The translations under genes and the position numbers were made by a program. Positions 6,875 through 13,067 of a DNA stretch of 18,352 nt are shown one piece after another. Source of the stretch: Rhodobacteraceae bacterium UBA6273 (GTDB taxonomy: Bacteria > Pseudomonadota > Alphaproteobacteria > Rhodobacterales > Rhodobacteraceae); assembly GCA_002440625.1 (NCBI GenBank), contig DJUV01000197.1, positions 1 to 18,352 of the forward strand, given 5' to 3'. The notes under the pieces were generated by a model. The model saw nothing but the letters and a program-made list of their open reading frames with translations, did not search any database and was not told the DNA's origin. Numbering within the stretch: the first letter of the stretch is position 1; each line of letters starts with the position of its first letter.

Positions 6875-7527
6875 CCTCTGTCATCTTCGATCTCGATGGA
6901 ACCCTGATCGATTCCCTGCCCGACATCCACGCTGCGGTGAACCGGCTCCTGGCGTCCGAAGGCCAGGCGCCGATGCCGCGGGCCGAGGTGCAGTCCTATG
7001 TCGGCGACGGCGCACCGGTGCTGATCCGGCGGGTGATGGCCTCGCGCGGGATGGAGATGGTGCGGCACGGCGAACTCGCGGCCCGCATGGTCGCGGACTA
7101 TACGGCGCGGTCATGTGAGGAAACCACGGTTTATCCCCATGTCGCCGGGACGCTCGCCGCGCTCAGGGCCGATGGCTGCCGCCTCGGCATCTGCACCAAC
7201 AAGCCCGAAAGCGCCACGCGCGCGGTTCTGGCCGAGCTGGGCCTCGCCGGGTTCTTCGAGGTGATCGTCGCGGGTGACAGCCTGCCGGAACGAAAGCCCG
7301 ACCCTGCCCCTCTCCTCCACGCCGCCCGCCTGCTCGGGTCCGCCCGCGCGGTCTTCGTCGGCGACAGCGAGGTCGATGCAAGGACGGCAGAAGCCGCCGC
7401 CCTGCCCTTCGTCCTCTTCTCCGAAGGTTATCTCAGAGTGCCGCGACATGAGATTTCGCCGGTTGCCGAGTTTTCCGATTATCGCGAACTTCCCGCTTTG
7501 CTTACGGTCAGCGCGTCGGCAGGCTGA
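6871..7527 (+). CDS. gph: HAD-family phosphatase, phosphoglycolate phosphatase type
   Basis: This is a HAD-superfamily hydrolase with the small alpha-helical cap of the Gph group, which dephosphorylates 2-phosphoglycolate. All four motifs are present (numbered from the GTG at 6871): FDLDGTLID with nucleophile D7 and D9, ICTNKPES with T109, K142 in ERKPDP, and FVGDSEVD with D165 and D169. The 218-residue length fits. The start is set at a GTG that overlaps the preceding TGA (GTGA) with GGAAAG just upstream. A GTG at 6859 is possible and would add four residues but lacks a ribosome site. Phosphoglycolate is a common assignment for this motif set, and the nearby rpe fits carbon metabolism, but other phosphate esters cannot be excluded. 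Confidence 0.82.
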   Translation: MTSVIFDLDGTLIDSLPDIHAAVNRLLASEGQAPMPRAEVQSYVGDGAPVLIRRVMASRGMEMVRHGELAARMVADYTARSCEETTVYPHVAGTLAALRADGCRLGICTNKPESATRAVLAELGLAGFFEVIVAGDSLPERKPDPAPLLHAARLLGSARAVFVGDSEVDARTAEAAALPFVLFSEGYLRVPRHEISPVAEFSDYRELPALLTVSASAG

Positions 7528-7550
7528 GAAGCTTCGGCCAAGATAACCGT

Positions 7551-7579
7551 TTGTCGCGGAAAGGGTTTTGCGCGACAAT
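7551..7579 (+). promoter_or_regulatory. Predicted promoter embedded in an 8-bp inverted repeat before the MBL gene
   Basis: TTGTCGCG (7551-7558) and CGCGACAA (7571-7578) are perfect inverted arms whose starts are 20 bp apart, close to two helical turns. The left arm supplies a -35-like TTGTCG (7551-7556), and after 17 bases the right arm supplies a -10-like GACAAT (7574-7579). The strong ribosome site AGAGGAGG follows at 7585-7592. A dimeric regulator bound here would cover the whole promoter. Both boxes match the consensus at four of six positions. Confidence 0.45.
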
Positions 7580-7599
7580 GCCGCAGAGGAGGTGGCGCG

Positions 7600-8475
7600 A
7601 TGAACACCGAAGTCAAGCCGCTGGTCACCGGTTTTTTCGACGAGGCGACGAATACCGTCACCTACGTCGTCCGCGACCCCGGCAGCAAGGCCGCCGCGAT
7701 CATCGATTCGGTCTTGGATTTCGACTATTCCTCGGGGCGGACCGATACCCGCTCTGCCGATGCCGTCATCGCCCATGTGAAGGCCGAAGCCCTTGATGTG
7801 GAATGGATTCTCGAAACCCATGTCCATGCCGATCACCTGTCGGCGGCGCCCTACATCCAGGAACGGATAGGCGGCAAGATCGGCATCGGCGAAATGATCA
7901 CTGTGGTGCAGAACACCTTCGGCAAGGTCTTCAACGAAGGGACGGAGTTTCAGCGCGACGGCAGCCAGTTCGACAAGCTCTTCGGCGAGGGCGATACCTT
8001 CCGCATCGGCGCGCTGGAAGGCCGGGTCATGCACACGCCGGGCCATACGCCGGCCTGCCTGACTTATGTGATCGGCGATGCGGGTTTTGTCGGCGATACG
8101 CTTTTCATGCCCGACTACGGCACCGCGCGCTGCGACTTTCCCGGTGGCTCGGCCGAGGCGCTTTTCCATTCCATTGAACGCATCCTCGCCCTGCCGGACG
8201 AGACGCGGATCTTCGTCTGCCATGACTACAAGGCACCGGGGCGCGAGGAATTCGCCTGGGAAACCACGGTGGCCGAGGAACGGGCGCGCAACGTTCATGT
8301 CGGCGGCGGCAAGCCCGCGGCGGAGTTTGTCGCCATGCGCGAGGCACGGGACAAGACTCTGGGGATGCCAAGGCTCATCATCCCGTCCTTGCAGGTCAAC
8401 ATGCGCGCCGGTCAGATGCCGCCCAAGGACAAGGACGGCAAGACCTTCCTCAAGGTGCCGGTGAACGGCCTCTGA
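7600..8475 (+). CDS. MBL-fold metallo-hydrolase, persulfide dioxygenase-like
   Basis: This 291-residue metallo-beta-lactamase-fold enzyme resembles the ETHE1/Blh group, which oxidises glutathione persulfide in sulfide detoxification; glyoxalase II is a more distant relative. The metal-binding residues are visible: THVHADH (H74, H76, D78, H79), H149 in HTPGHTPA, D166 in VGDTLF and H208 in VCHDY. The region FVGDTLFMPDYGTARCDFPGG followed by a short SLQVNMRAGQMPP tail is typical of the bacterial Blh subfamily. There is no rhodanese domain and no sulfide-sensing regulator gene nearby. AGAGGAGG lies seven bases before the ATG. It converges on the FAD-oxidoreductase gene with only three bases between the stop codons. 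The persulfide activity is inferred from family resemblance. Confidence 0.8.
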   Translation: MNTEVKPLVTGFFDEATNTVTYVVRDPGSKAAAIIDSVLDFDYSSGRTDTRSADAVIAHVKAEALDVEWILETHVHADHLSAAPYIQERIGGKIGIGEMITVVQNTFGKVFNEGTEFQRDGSQFDKLFGEGDTFRIGALEGRVMHTPGHTPACLTYVIGDAGFVGDTLFMPDYGTARCDFPGGSAEALFHSIERILALPDETRIFVCHDYKAPGREEFAWETTVAEERARNVHVGGGKPAAEFVAMREARDKTLGMPRLIIPSLQVNMRAGQMPPKDKDGKTFLKVPVNGL

Positions 8476-8478
8476 CGG

Positions 8479-9660
8479 TCACACGATGGCGCGCTCAAGG
8501 AAGGGCCGGTTGTCGAGGATGCGCTGAGGCGACAGCGGCGCAAGGTCGATGGTCCGGTAGCCTCCCGTCAGCATCAGCTCGGAAAGCCCCCGTCCCACAG
8601 CTGGCGACTGCTGCAACCCGTGGCCGGAGAAGCCGCCGCCGATGTAGAAATTCTCGAAGCCCGGCCAAAGCCCGATCACGGCGTTCTGGTCGAGCCGGTT
8701 ATAGTCGTAATGCCCGACCCAGAAGCGCGTGACCTTGACCGCGTCGAAGCCTTCGGCGCGGTTGTAGAGCTTTTCCCAGATCAGCTCCTCGAACTGGGCA
8801 TGGTCCGGCTCCCAGTCGTCAATCGCGCAGGGACCGTCCGTGTCCGGTACGGTGGCGGTGATCCACTGGCCGTGCTCAGGGCGCAGATAGATGCCGGAAT
8901 GGTCGATGATGAGGGGCGCATCGGGGTGGCGGGCGTTTGGCGCGTCGATCACGAAGACGGTGCGCTTTCGCGGCTCCACGGGCAGGTCAGCGCCCGCCAT
9001 CGCGCAGATCGCCGTGGCGCCGGTGCCGGCGGCGCAAAGCACCTGCCCTGCCCCGACCGTGCCGCCGGATTTCAGCTTGACGCCGGTGATGCGCCCGCCC
9101 TCACGCGTCAGGCCAACCACCTCATCCTTCAGAAAGACCGCACCCCGGGCGATGGCCGCCGCGCGAAAGCCGTTCAGCAGGCCCATGTTGTCGAACCAGC
9201 CTTCGTCACGCGGGCCGAAGCTGCCGGCCACCACGTCGTCGAGAACCATCCACGGAAATTTCGCGGCCAGCGCGGCGCGGTCCATTACCTCTGTCGCGGC
9301 GCCAAGCCCGCGTTGCATCCCGGCGATTTCCTCCATCACCGCCCGCCCAGCTTCGCTGCCGGTCAGGAAGAGGTAGCCGTTTTCCTTCAGGCCGAGCGAG
9401 GGTACCCCGCCCTCAGGCCCGATGCGGTCGGCGAAGTGGCGGATGAAATCCACGCCAAAGCGGGAAATCTCGACATTCACCGGATTGGAGAATTGCTGGC
9501 GCACCGAGGCGACCGAAAGGGCAGTGGCCGCAAAGGCATAGGTCGGGTCCTTTTCGACCACCAGAACCCTGAGGTCCGGCGCTGCCCCTTTCAGCCACCA
9601 GGCCGCCGAGGCTCCCGTCACCGCGCCGCCGATGATCACTATATCCCAGTTGCCGCTCAT
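8479..9660 (-). CDS. FAD-dependent oxidoreductase (DAO family)
   Basis: This 393-residue flavoprotein belongs to the D-amino-acid oxidase/sarcosine oxidase superfamily. The N-terminal Rossmann motif is IVIIGGAVTGASAAWWL (8-24), with alanine at the third glycine position, and E36 in VVEKD for the FAD ribose. A middle segment contains GWFDNMGLLNGF and VLCAAGTGA. The C-terminal FAD-binding motif is FYIGGGFSGHGLQQSPAVGRGLSEL. The pattern is closest to the FOXRED1-like branch. The amine or amino-acid substrate cannot be told from sequence, and no obvious transporter or partner subunit lies next to it. The start at 9660 is four residues before the first beta strand. It is transcribed leftward, divergent from the LuxR regulator 205 bp away, which raises the possibility of regulation by it, though nothing shows this. 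Confidence 0.82.
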   Translation of the reverse strand: MSGNWDIVIIGGAVTGASAAWWLKGAAPDLRVLVVEKDPTYAFAATALSVASVRQQFSNPVNVEISRFGVDFIRHFADRIGPEGGVPSLGLKENGYLFLTGSEAGRAVMEEIAGMQRGLGAATEVMDRAALAAKFPWMVLDDVVAGSFGPRDEGWFDNMGLLNGFRAAAIARGAVFLKDEVVGLTREGGRITGVKLKSGGTVGAGQVLCAAGTGATAICAMAGADLPVEPRKRTVFVIDAPNARHPDAPLIIDHSGIYLRPEHGQWITATVPDTDGPCAIDDWEPDHAQFEELIWEKLYNRAEGFDAVKVTRFWVGHYDYNRLDQNAVIGLWPGFENFYIGGGFSGHGLQQSPAVGRGLSELMLTGGYRTIDLAPLSPQRILDNRPFLERAIV

Positions 9661-9792
9661 GTTCCCAAAGCCTCTTTCTGCACCACCACAGTCTCTCGAC
9701 AGATGTCACGCCGCGTGGCAGAAAGTTATGGGGATTTTGTTGGATGTTCGAGTGCGACTTTGCCCTTTCGAGCACAGGGTCACTCGGTTTCG

Positions 9793-9820
9793 CCCGCGCG
9801 CCACGCGCGTCGGGTTTCTT
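9793..9820 (+). other. GC-rich hairpin followed by T-rich tail in the luxR leader
   Basis: CCCGCGCG (9793-9800) pairs with CGCG-T-CGGG (9806-9814) through eight base pairs with one bulge, followed by TTTCTT (9815-9820). It resembles an intrinsic terminator but lies between two divergent genes, about 45 bases before luxR. It could be an attenuator in a longer luxR leader or a chance structure. The T run is short and interrupted. Confidence 0.3.
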
Positions 9821-9865
9821 AGGTGGTTCCCCTCCCCGGGTTTAAGTAGCTGAAGGGCGTCCTTT

Positions 9866-10633
9866 ATGACGAATAGCAGCCTTCTCGTTCCGCATCTTGA
9901 GCGTGTGCTTGAAGCAAAGAGCATTCAGGAGATCTGGGATCTCCATCTTGACAAGATGGCGGACTACGGATTTGACCGCCTGATCTACGGCTTTACCCGC
10001 TTCCGCACCTCGCAGACGCAGTTCGGAAGCGCGGATGACGTGCTGATGCTTTCGAATCACGACCCCGCCTATATCGAGGCCTTCATCCACAGCGGCCTCT
10101 ACAGCCACGGTCCGATGGTGCAATGGGCGCTTGAGAATGAAGGCCCGGCATCGTGGCGGCTGATCCAGCAGGTGGCGGCGGGGCACCTCACCGCGACCGA
10201 GCGTAAAGTGTTGGAATTGAACGCACGTTTCAATGTCCGCGCCGGCTATTCGATAAGCTTCCGCGACCATTCCATCCGCGCCAAGGGCGCCATCGGGCTT
10301 TGCGCCCGCCCCGGCCTGACGCAGGACCAGATAGACGACATGTGGCAGATCCACGGTCGCGAGATCACCATCATCAACAACCTCGTCCACCTGAAACTGA
10401 CCTCGATGCCCTTCGCCTCATCCCGCCGCGCCCTGACGCCGCGCCAACGCGAGGCGCTGGAATGGGTGGGCGACGGCAAGACCATGCAGGACATCGCCAC
10501 GATCATGGGTCTTACTCCCGCCACGGTTGAAAAACACCTTCGGCTGGCCCGAGAGGCGCTGGATGTCGACACCACCGCGCAGGCGGTCCTGAAGGCCTCC
10601 TACCAGAATCAGATTTTCATCGTTCCGATCTGA
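9866..10633 (+). CDS. LuxR-type regulator, apparent solo with altered ligand pocket
   Basis: This 255-residue regulator has an N-terminal autoinducer-binding-like domain (about 10-175) and a C-terminal LuxR helix-turn-helix (188-250; LTPRQREALEWVGDGKTMQDIA, then TPATVEKHLRLA). Aligned by its GP (82-83) and W97 to LuxR, the pocket tryptophan is Y69, the tyrosine is F73 and the highly conserved ligand-binding Asp of the DP pair is G82. The proline and later tryptophan are kept. This suggests it does not bind standard acyl-homoserine lactones in the usual way, or binds no ligand. No luxI-like synthase is present. GAAGGG lies eight bases before the ATG. It is divergent from the FAD oxidoreductase. 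Its targets are unknown. Confidence 0.86.
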   Translation: MTNSSLLVPHLERVLEAKSIQEIWDLHLDKMADYGFDRLIYGFTRFRTSQTQFGSADDVLMLSNHDPAYIEAFIHSGLYSHGPMVQWALENEGPASWRLIQQVAAGHLTATERKVLELNARFNVRAGYSISFRDHSIRAKGAIGLCARPGLTQDQIDDMWQIHGREITIINNLVHLKLTSMPFASSRRALTPRQREALEWVGDGKTMQDIATIMGLTPATVEKHLRLAREALDVDTTAQAVLKASYQNQIFIVPI

Positions 10634-11065
10634 CCCGGCGCTGATCGGCCAGGCCGCAGGGCATTTGCCCCCCTGTGAAGCAAATGTGATGGCGAATCCG
10701 CCATTTGCGACAGCTAAGTGAAATAAAATCCGCCGATGGCGCCACAACAGGTAAGGATTCTCTTACTTTCTTTACGTAGCGTTAATGGACACACTCGCCT
10801 GGTTCCGTGAGTGGTGGCATTAGCCAGGAACATGCGACCTGAACCAGCCCGGACTTTGCGGGGGAACGGGAAGCACCGGGAAACCGGACGTCGGGCCTGT
10901 CGGGTGTATTTCTCGTCCGGCAGGTTCGGCACCAGACGCGCCCTGTCCTCATCCCCAACAGGTGCGGCGCGCGATGGGGGCGGTGTGTGCTTTGGTCGGC
11001 ATGCACCGCTTTCCTGTTTCTGGGGGTTGGCTACGCCTTCCCGTCCCCCGACTTGCCCGCCGAAA
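10634..11065. other. Gene-free region between luxR and the tsf terminator
   Basis: I see no convincing gene in these roughly 430 bases. Open frames on both strands have arginine/proline-rich, low-complexity translations and no good ribosome sites. The first 75 bases carry alternating CATTTGC/GCAAATG repeats. A local AT-rich patch lies at about 10718-10790. CCGGACG and CGTCCGG form an inverted pair around 10887-10922. A short rightward frame from a GTG at 10987 begins with a hydrophobic stretch (CTAFLFLGVGYAF) but runs into the tsf terminator and tsf antisense. A small RNA cannot be excluded. Confidence 0.5.
10662..10708. repeat. Alternating triple inverted repeat CATTTGC / GCAAATG / CATTTGC
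   Basis: The heptamer occurs at 10662-10668, as its complement at 10680-10686, and again at 10702-10708. The middle copy can pair with either neighbour (loops of 11 or 15 bases), giving mutually exclusive hairpins. A nested TGGCG-AATC-CGCCA stem (10690-10703) competes with the second pairing. It begins 28 bases after the luxR stop. There is no U run for termination. It may be an RNA switch-like 3' structure or a cluster of protein sites. Confidence 0.5.
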
Positions 11066-11095
11066 TGAAAACGGCCGGGCACGATGGCCCGGCCG
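11064..11095 (-). terminator. Intrinsic terminator of the rpsB-tsf operon
   Basis: CGGCCGGGC (11072-11080) and GCCCGGCCG (11087-11095) form a perfect 9-bp GC stem with a 6-base loop. Read on the minus strand the stem is followed by TTTTCATTT. It starts 21 bases after the tsf stop codon. This is the clearest rho-independent terminator in the window. Confidence 0.85.
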
Positions 11096-11116
11096 CTTCC
11101 GCATTTCTCAGGAAGC

Positions 11117-12025
11117 TTACGCCCCGAGGGTCTTGGCGACCTCGGCGGCAAAATCCTCTTTCTCTTTCTCGATGCCCTCGCCGACCATCACCCGGGCATA
11201 GCCGGTGATCTCGACGCCGGCGTCCTTGGCCGCCTGTTCGACGGTCACGTCCGGGTTCACCACAAAGGCCTGGCCAAGAAGCGTGTTCTCGGACAGGAAC
11301 TTCTTCATCCGGCCGGGGATGATGTTGTTGTGGATCACCTGATCGGGCTTCGGCTTGGCCGAGGCAGCGTTTTCTTCAAGCGCCTTCGCGGTCTGCACCG
11401 ACAGTTCGCGCTCAAGCACCACCGGGTCAAGCTGGGCTTCCGACAGCGCCAGCGGCGAGGTCGCGGCGATGTGCATGGCGAACTGCTTGCCGATCGCTTC
11501 GGCCTTGTCCTTCGGGCCGTTCAGCGCGACGAGCACGCCGATCTTGCCCATGCCGTCGGTGGCGGCGGAATGGACGTAGGAGACGACGGTATCGCCTTCC
11601 AGAACGTGCAGCCGGCGCAGCGTCATGTTCTCGCCGATCCGGGCGATGGCGTCGGTCAGCACTTCCTCGACCGGCTTGCCGTTGAGGTGGGTGGAGCGCA
11701 GCACTTCGATCTCATCAGCCGAGGTCAGTGCGACGTTCGAGATCGCGCGCACCATTTCCTGGAAGTCGGCGTTCTTGGCGACGAAGTCGGTTTCCGAGTT
11801 GATCTCGACCGCAACGCCACGGCCACCCGAAACGGCGACGCCAATCAGGCCTTCTGCGGCAACGCGGTCGGCCTTCTTGGCGGCTTTCGCCAGGCCCTTG
11901 GTGCGCAGCCAGTCGACGGCGGCTTCCATGTCGCCCGCAACCTCGGTCAGCGCCTTCTTGGCGTCCATCATGCCTGCGCCGGTGGCTTCGCGCAGCTCTT
12001 TCACCATCTGTGCGGTGATCGACAT
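11117..12025 (-). CDS. tsf: Elongation factor Ts
   Basis: EF-Ts is the nucleotide exchange factor that recycles EF-Tu from its GDP form during translation. The 302-residue protein begins [26 protein letters not shown], the standard N-terminal UBA-like domain with its conserved TGAGMMDCK-type motif. It carries the TDFVAKN motif at 79-85 that contacts EF-Tu. I chose the ATG at 12025, preceded by AAGGAG; an upstream in-frame start at 12052 would add nine non-conserved residues. It lies 108 bp after rpsB in the order common to most bacteria, with two hairpins in the spacer, and ends at a strong intrinsic terminator. Confidence 0.97.
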   Translation of the reverse strand: MSITAQMVKELREATGAGMMDAKKALTEVAGDMEAAVDWLRTKGLAKAAKKADRVAAEGLIGVAVSGGRGVAVEINSETDFVAKNADFQEMVRAISNVALTSADEIEVLRSTHLNGKPVEEVLTDAIARIGENMTLRRLHVLEGDTVVSYVHSAATDGMGKIGVLVALNGPKDKAEAIGKQFAMHIAATSPLALSEAQLDPVVLERELSVQTAKALEENAASAKPKPDQVIHNNIIPGRMKKFLSENTLLGQAFVVNPDVTVEQAAKDAGVEITGYARVMVGEGIEKEKEDFAAEVAKTLGA

Positions 12026-12057
12026 CTCGGATCTCCTTCGATCTCTTATCAACGGGT

Positions 12058-12080
12058 CAGGCGGGGCATGTCCCCGCCTG
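12058..12080 (-). other. Strong hairpin in the rpsB-tsf spacer, tsf-proximal
   Basis: CAGGCGGGG (12058-12066) and CCCCGCCTG (12072-12080) give a perfect 9-bp stem with a 5-base loop. It lies about 32 bases before the tsf start and has no U run on the minus strand, so it is unlikely to be a full terminator. It may act as a processing site, a stabiliser of the upstream rpsB message or a partial attenuator. Confidence 0.55.
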
Positions 12081-12095
12081 ATGAAATTCCGAAGA

Positions 12096-12114
12096 CAGGG
12101 GCCGAAAGCCCCTG
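12096..12114 (-). other. Strong hairpin in the rpsB-tsf spacer, rpsB-proximal
   Basis: CAGGGGC (12096-12102) and GCCCCTG (12108-12114) form a perfect 7-bp stem with a 5-base loop that reads TTTCG on the transcribed strand. It starts 19 bases after the rpsB stop and is followed by TCTTCGGAATTTC rather than a U tract. Confidence 0.5.
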
Positions 12115-12133
12115 CCCTGCCTTGATTGTCGTC

Positions 12134-12886
12134 TTAGGCGACGGTCTCTTCCTCGGGCGCCACTTCAAGCGCGCCAACGTCGATGCCGGCAGCGCCCATC
12201 TGGGCCGACATGCCGTCAAGGGCGGCACGGCTGACGAGATCGCAGTAAAGCGCGATGGCGCGGGCGGCGTCGTCGTTGCCGGGGATGACGTAGTCAACGC
12301 CCTTCGGCGAGCAGTTGGTGTCGACGATGGCGACGACCGGGATGCCCAGCTTCTGCGCTTCGAGGATGGCGAGGTCTTCCTTGTTCACGTCGATGATGAA
12401 CAGAAGGTCGGGAAGATGGCCCATCTCGCGGATGCCGCCGAGCGAAGCCTGAAGCTTCGCCTGCTCGCGCTCCATGCCCAGACGCTCTTTCTTGGTCAGG
12501 CCATCGGCGCCTGCGCCCATGATCTCGTCGATCTGCTTCAGGCGGTTGATCGACTGGGAGACGGTCTTCCAGTTGGTCAGCGTGCCGCCGAGCCAGCGGT
12601 GGTTCATGTAATACTGCGCGCATTTTTCGGCAGCCTCGGCGATCGCCTTCTGCGCCTGACGCTTGGTGCCGACGAAGAGGATGCGGCCGCCCTTGGCGAC
12701 GGTATCGCGGATGACGTTCAGCGCCGCGTCCAGCATCGGAACGGTCTGTGTCAGGTCGATGATGTGGATGCCATTACGGTCGCCGTAGATGTACTCAGCC
12801 ATCCGCGGGTTCCAGCGTTGCGTCTGGTGACCATAGTGAACGCCAGCTTCCAGAAGCTGACGCATAGAGAAATCAGGGAGCGCCAT
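12134..12886 (-). CDS. rpsB: 30S ribosomal protein S2
   Basis: S2 is a late-assembling protein of the small ribosomal subunit. The 250-residue protein begins [29 protein letters not shown], the family signature. It contains [12 protein letters not shown] and [22 protein letters not shown], then the [14 protein letters not shown] segment, and ends in a short acidic EEETVA tail. I chose the ATG at 12886, with AAAGGA seven bases upstream; an ATG two codons earlier lies too near that site. It is the first gene of a two-gene operon with tsf. In E. coli, S2 represses its own operon through the leader; here a 7-bp hairpin lies shortly before the ribosome site. Confidence 0.97.
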   Translation of the reverse strand: MALPDFSMRQLLEAGVHYGHQTQRWNPRMAEYIYGDRNGIHIIDLTQTVPMLDAALNVIRDTVAKGGRILFVGTKRQAQKAIAEAAEKCAQYYMNHRWLGGTLTNWKTVSQSINRLKQIDEIMGAGADGLTKKERLGMEREQAKLQASLGGIREMGHLPDLLFIIDVNKEDLAILEAQKLGIPVVAIVDTNCSPKGVDYVIPGNDDAARAIALYCDLVSRAALDGMSAQMGAAGIDVGALEVAPEEETVA

Positions 12887-12927
12887 GTCCATTTCCTTTC
12901 CGGTTTCGCGCCTCGGCGAAGCCATCA

Positions 12928-12946
12928 TCCCCGAACGGGTCGGGGA
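12928..12946 (-). other. Leader hairpin upstream of rpsB
   Basis: TCCCCGA (12928-12934) and TCGGGGA (12940-12946) form a perfect 7-bp stem with a 5-base loop, about 42 bases before the rpsB start. A ribosomal-protein leader role, such as S2 autoregulation, is possible from position only. Confidence 0.4.
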
Positions 12947-13009
12947 CAACCGGCGGACGTAACGGGATTTCTCCCCGCCAAGCCCAAGCCTCGCCTGTGA
13001 AGTAGCGCG

Positions 13010-13038
13010 CGTTTAAACGATGCGCGCGGGAATGGCAA
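13010..13038 (-). promoter_or_regulatory. Weak candidate promoter of rpsB with GTTTAAAC palindrome
   Basis: On the minus strand TTGCCA (13038-13033) and TAAACG (13015-13010) are 17 bases apart. The -10 region lies on an 8-bp palindrome GTTTAAAC (13011-13018), itself flanked by GCGCGC on both sides (13005-13010 and 13022-13027). The match to consensus is poor at -10. Confidence 0.3.
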
Positions 13039-13067
13039 TGGCCGATGATGTTCCCTGTCGCTGTCCG

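Noticed and set aside
7111..8298. A 395-codon open frame on the minus strand
   Set aside because: It crosses gph and the MBL gene in antisense; both have full catalytic motifs on the plus strand.
9762..9783. TGCCCT-N9-AGGGTCA as a lux box upstream of luxR
   Set aside because: The symmetry is imperfect, the spacing differs from known lux boxes, and no quorum-sensing synthase is present.
8620..9822. A 400-codon open frame on the plus strand
   Set aside because: It is antisense to the FAD-dependent oxidoreductase, whose motifs are clear; the translation is a shadow without recognisable motifs.
10987..11208. Possible small secreted or membrane peptide from a GTG
   Set aside because: The hydrophobic start is suggestive, but there is no ribosome site and the frame runs through the tsf terminator and into antisense tsf. 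I kept it only as a remark under the gap.
11084..13000. A 638-codon open frame on the plus strand
   Set aside because: It lies antisense to tsf and rpsB, both unmistakable. Long antisense frames are common in GC-rich DNA with third-position GC bias, and the translation matches no family I recognise.
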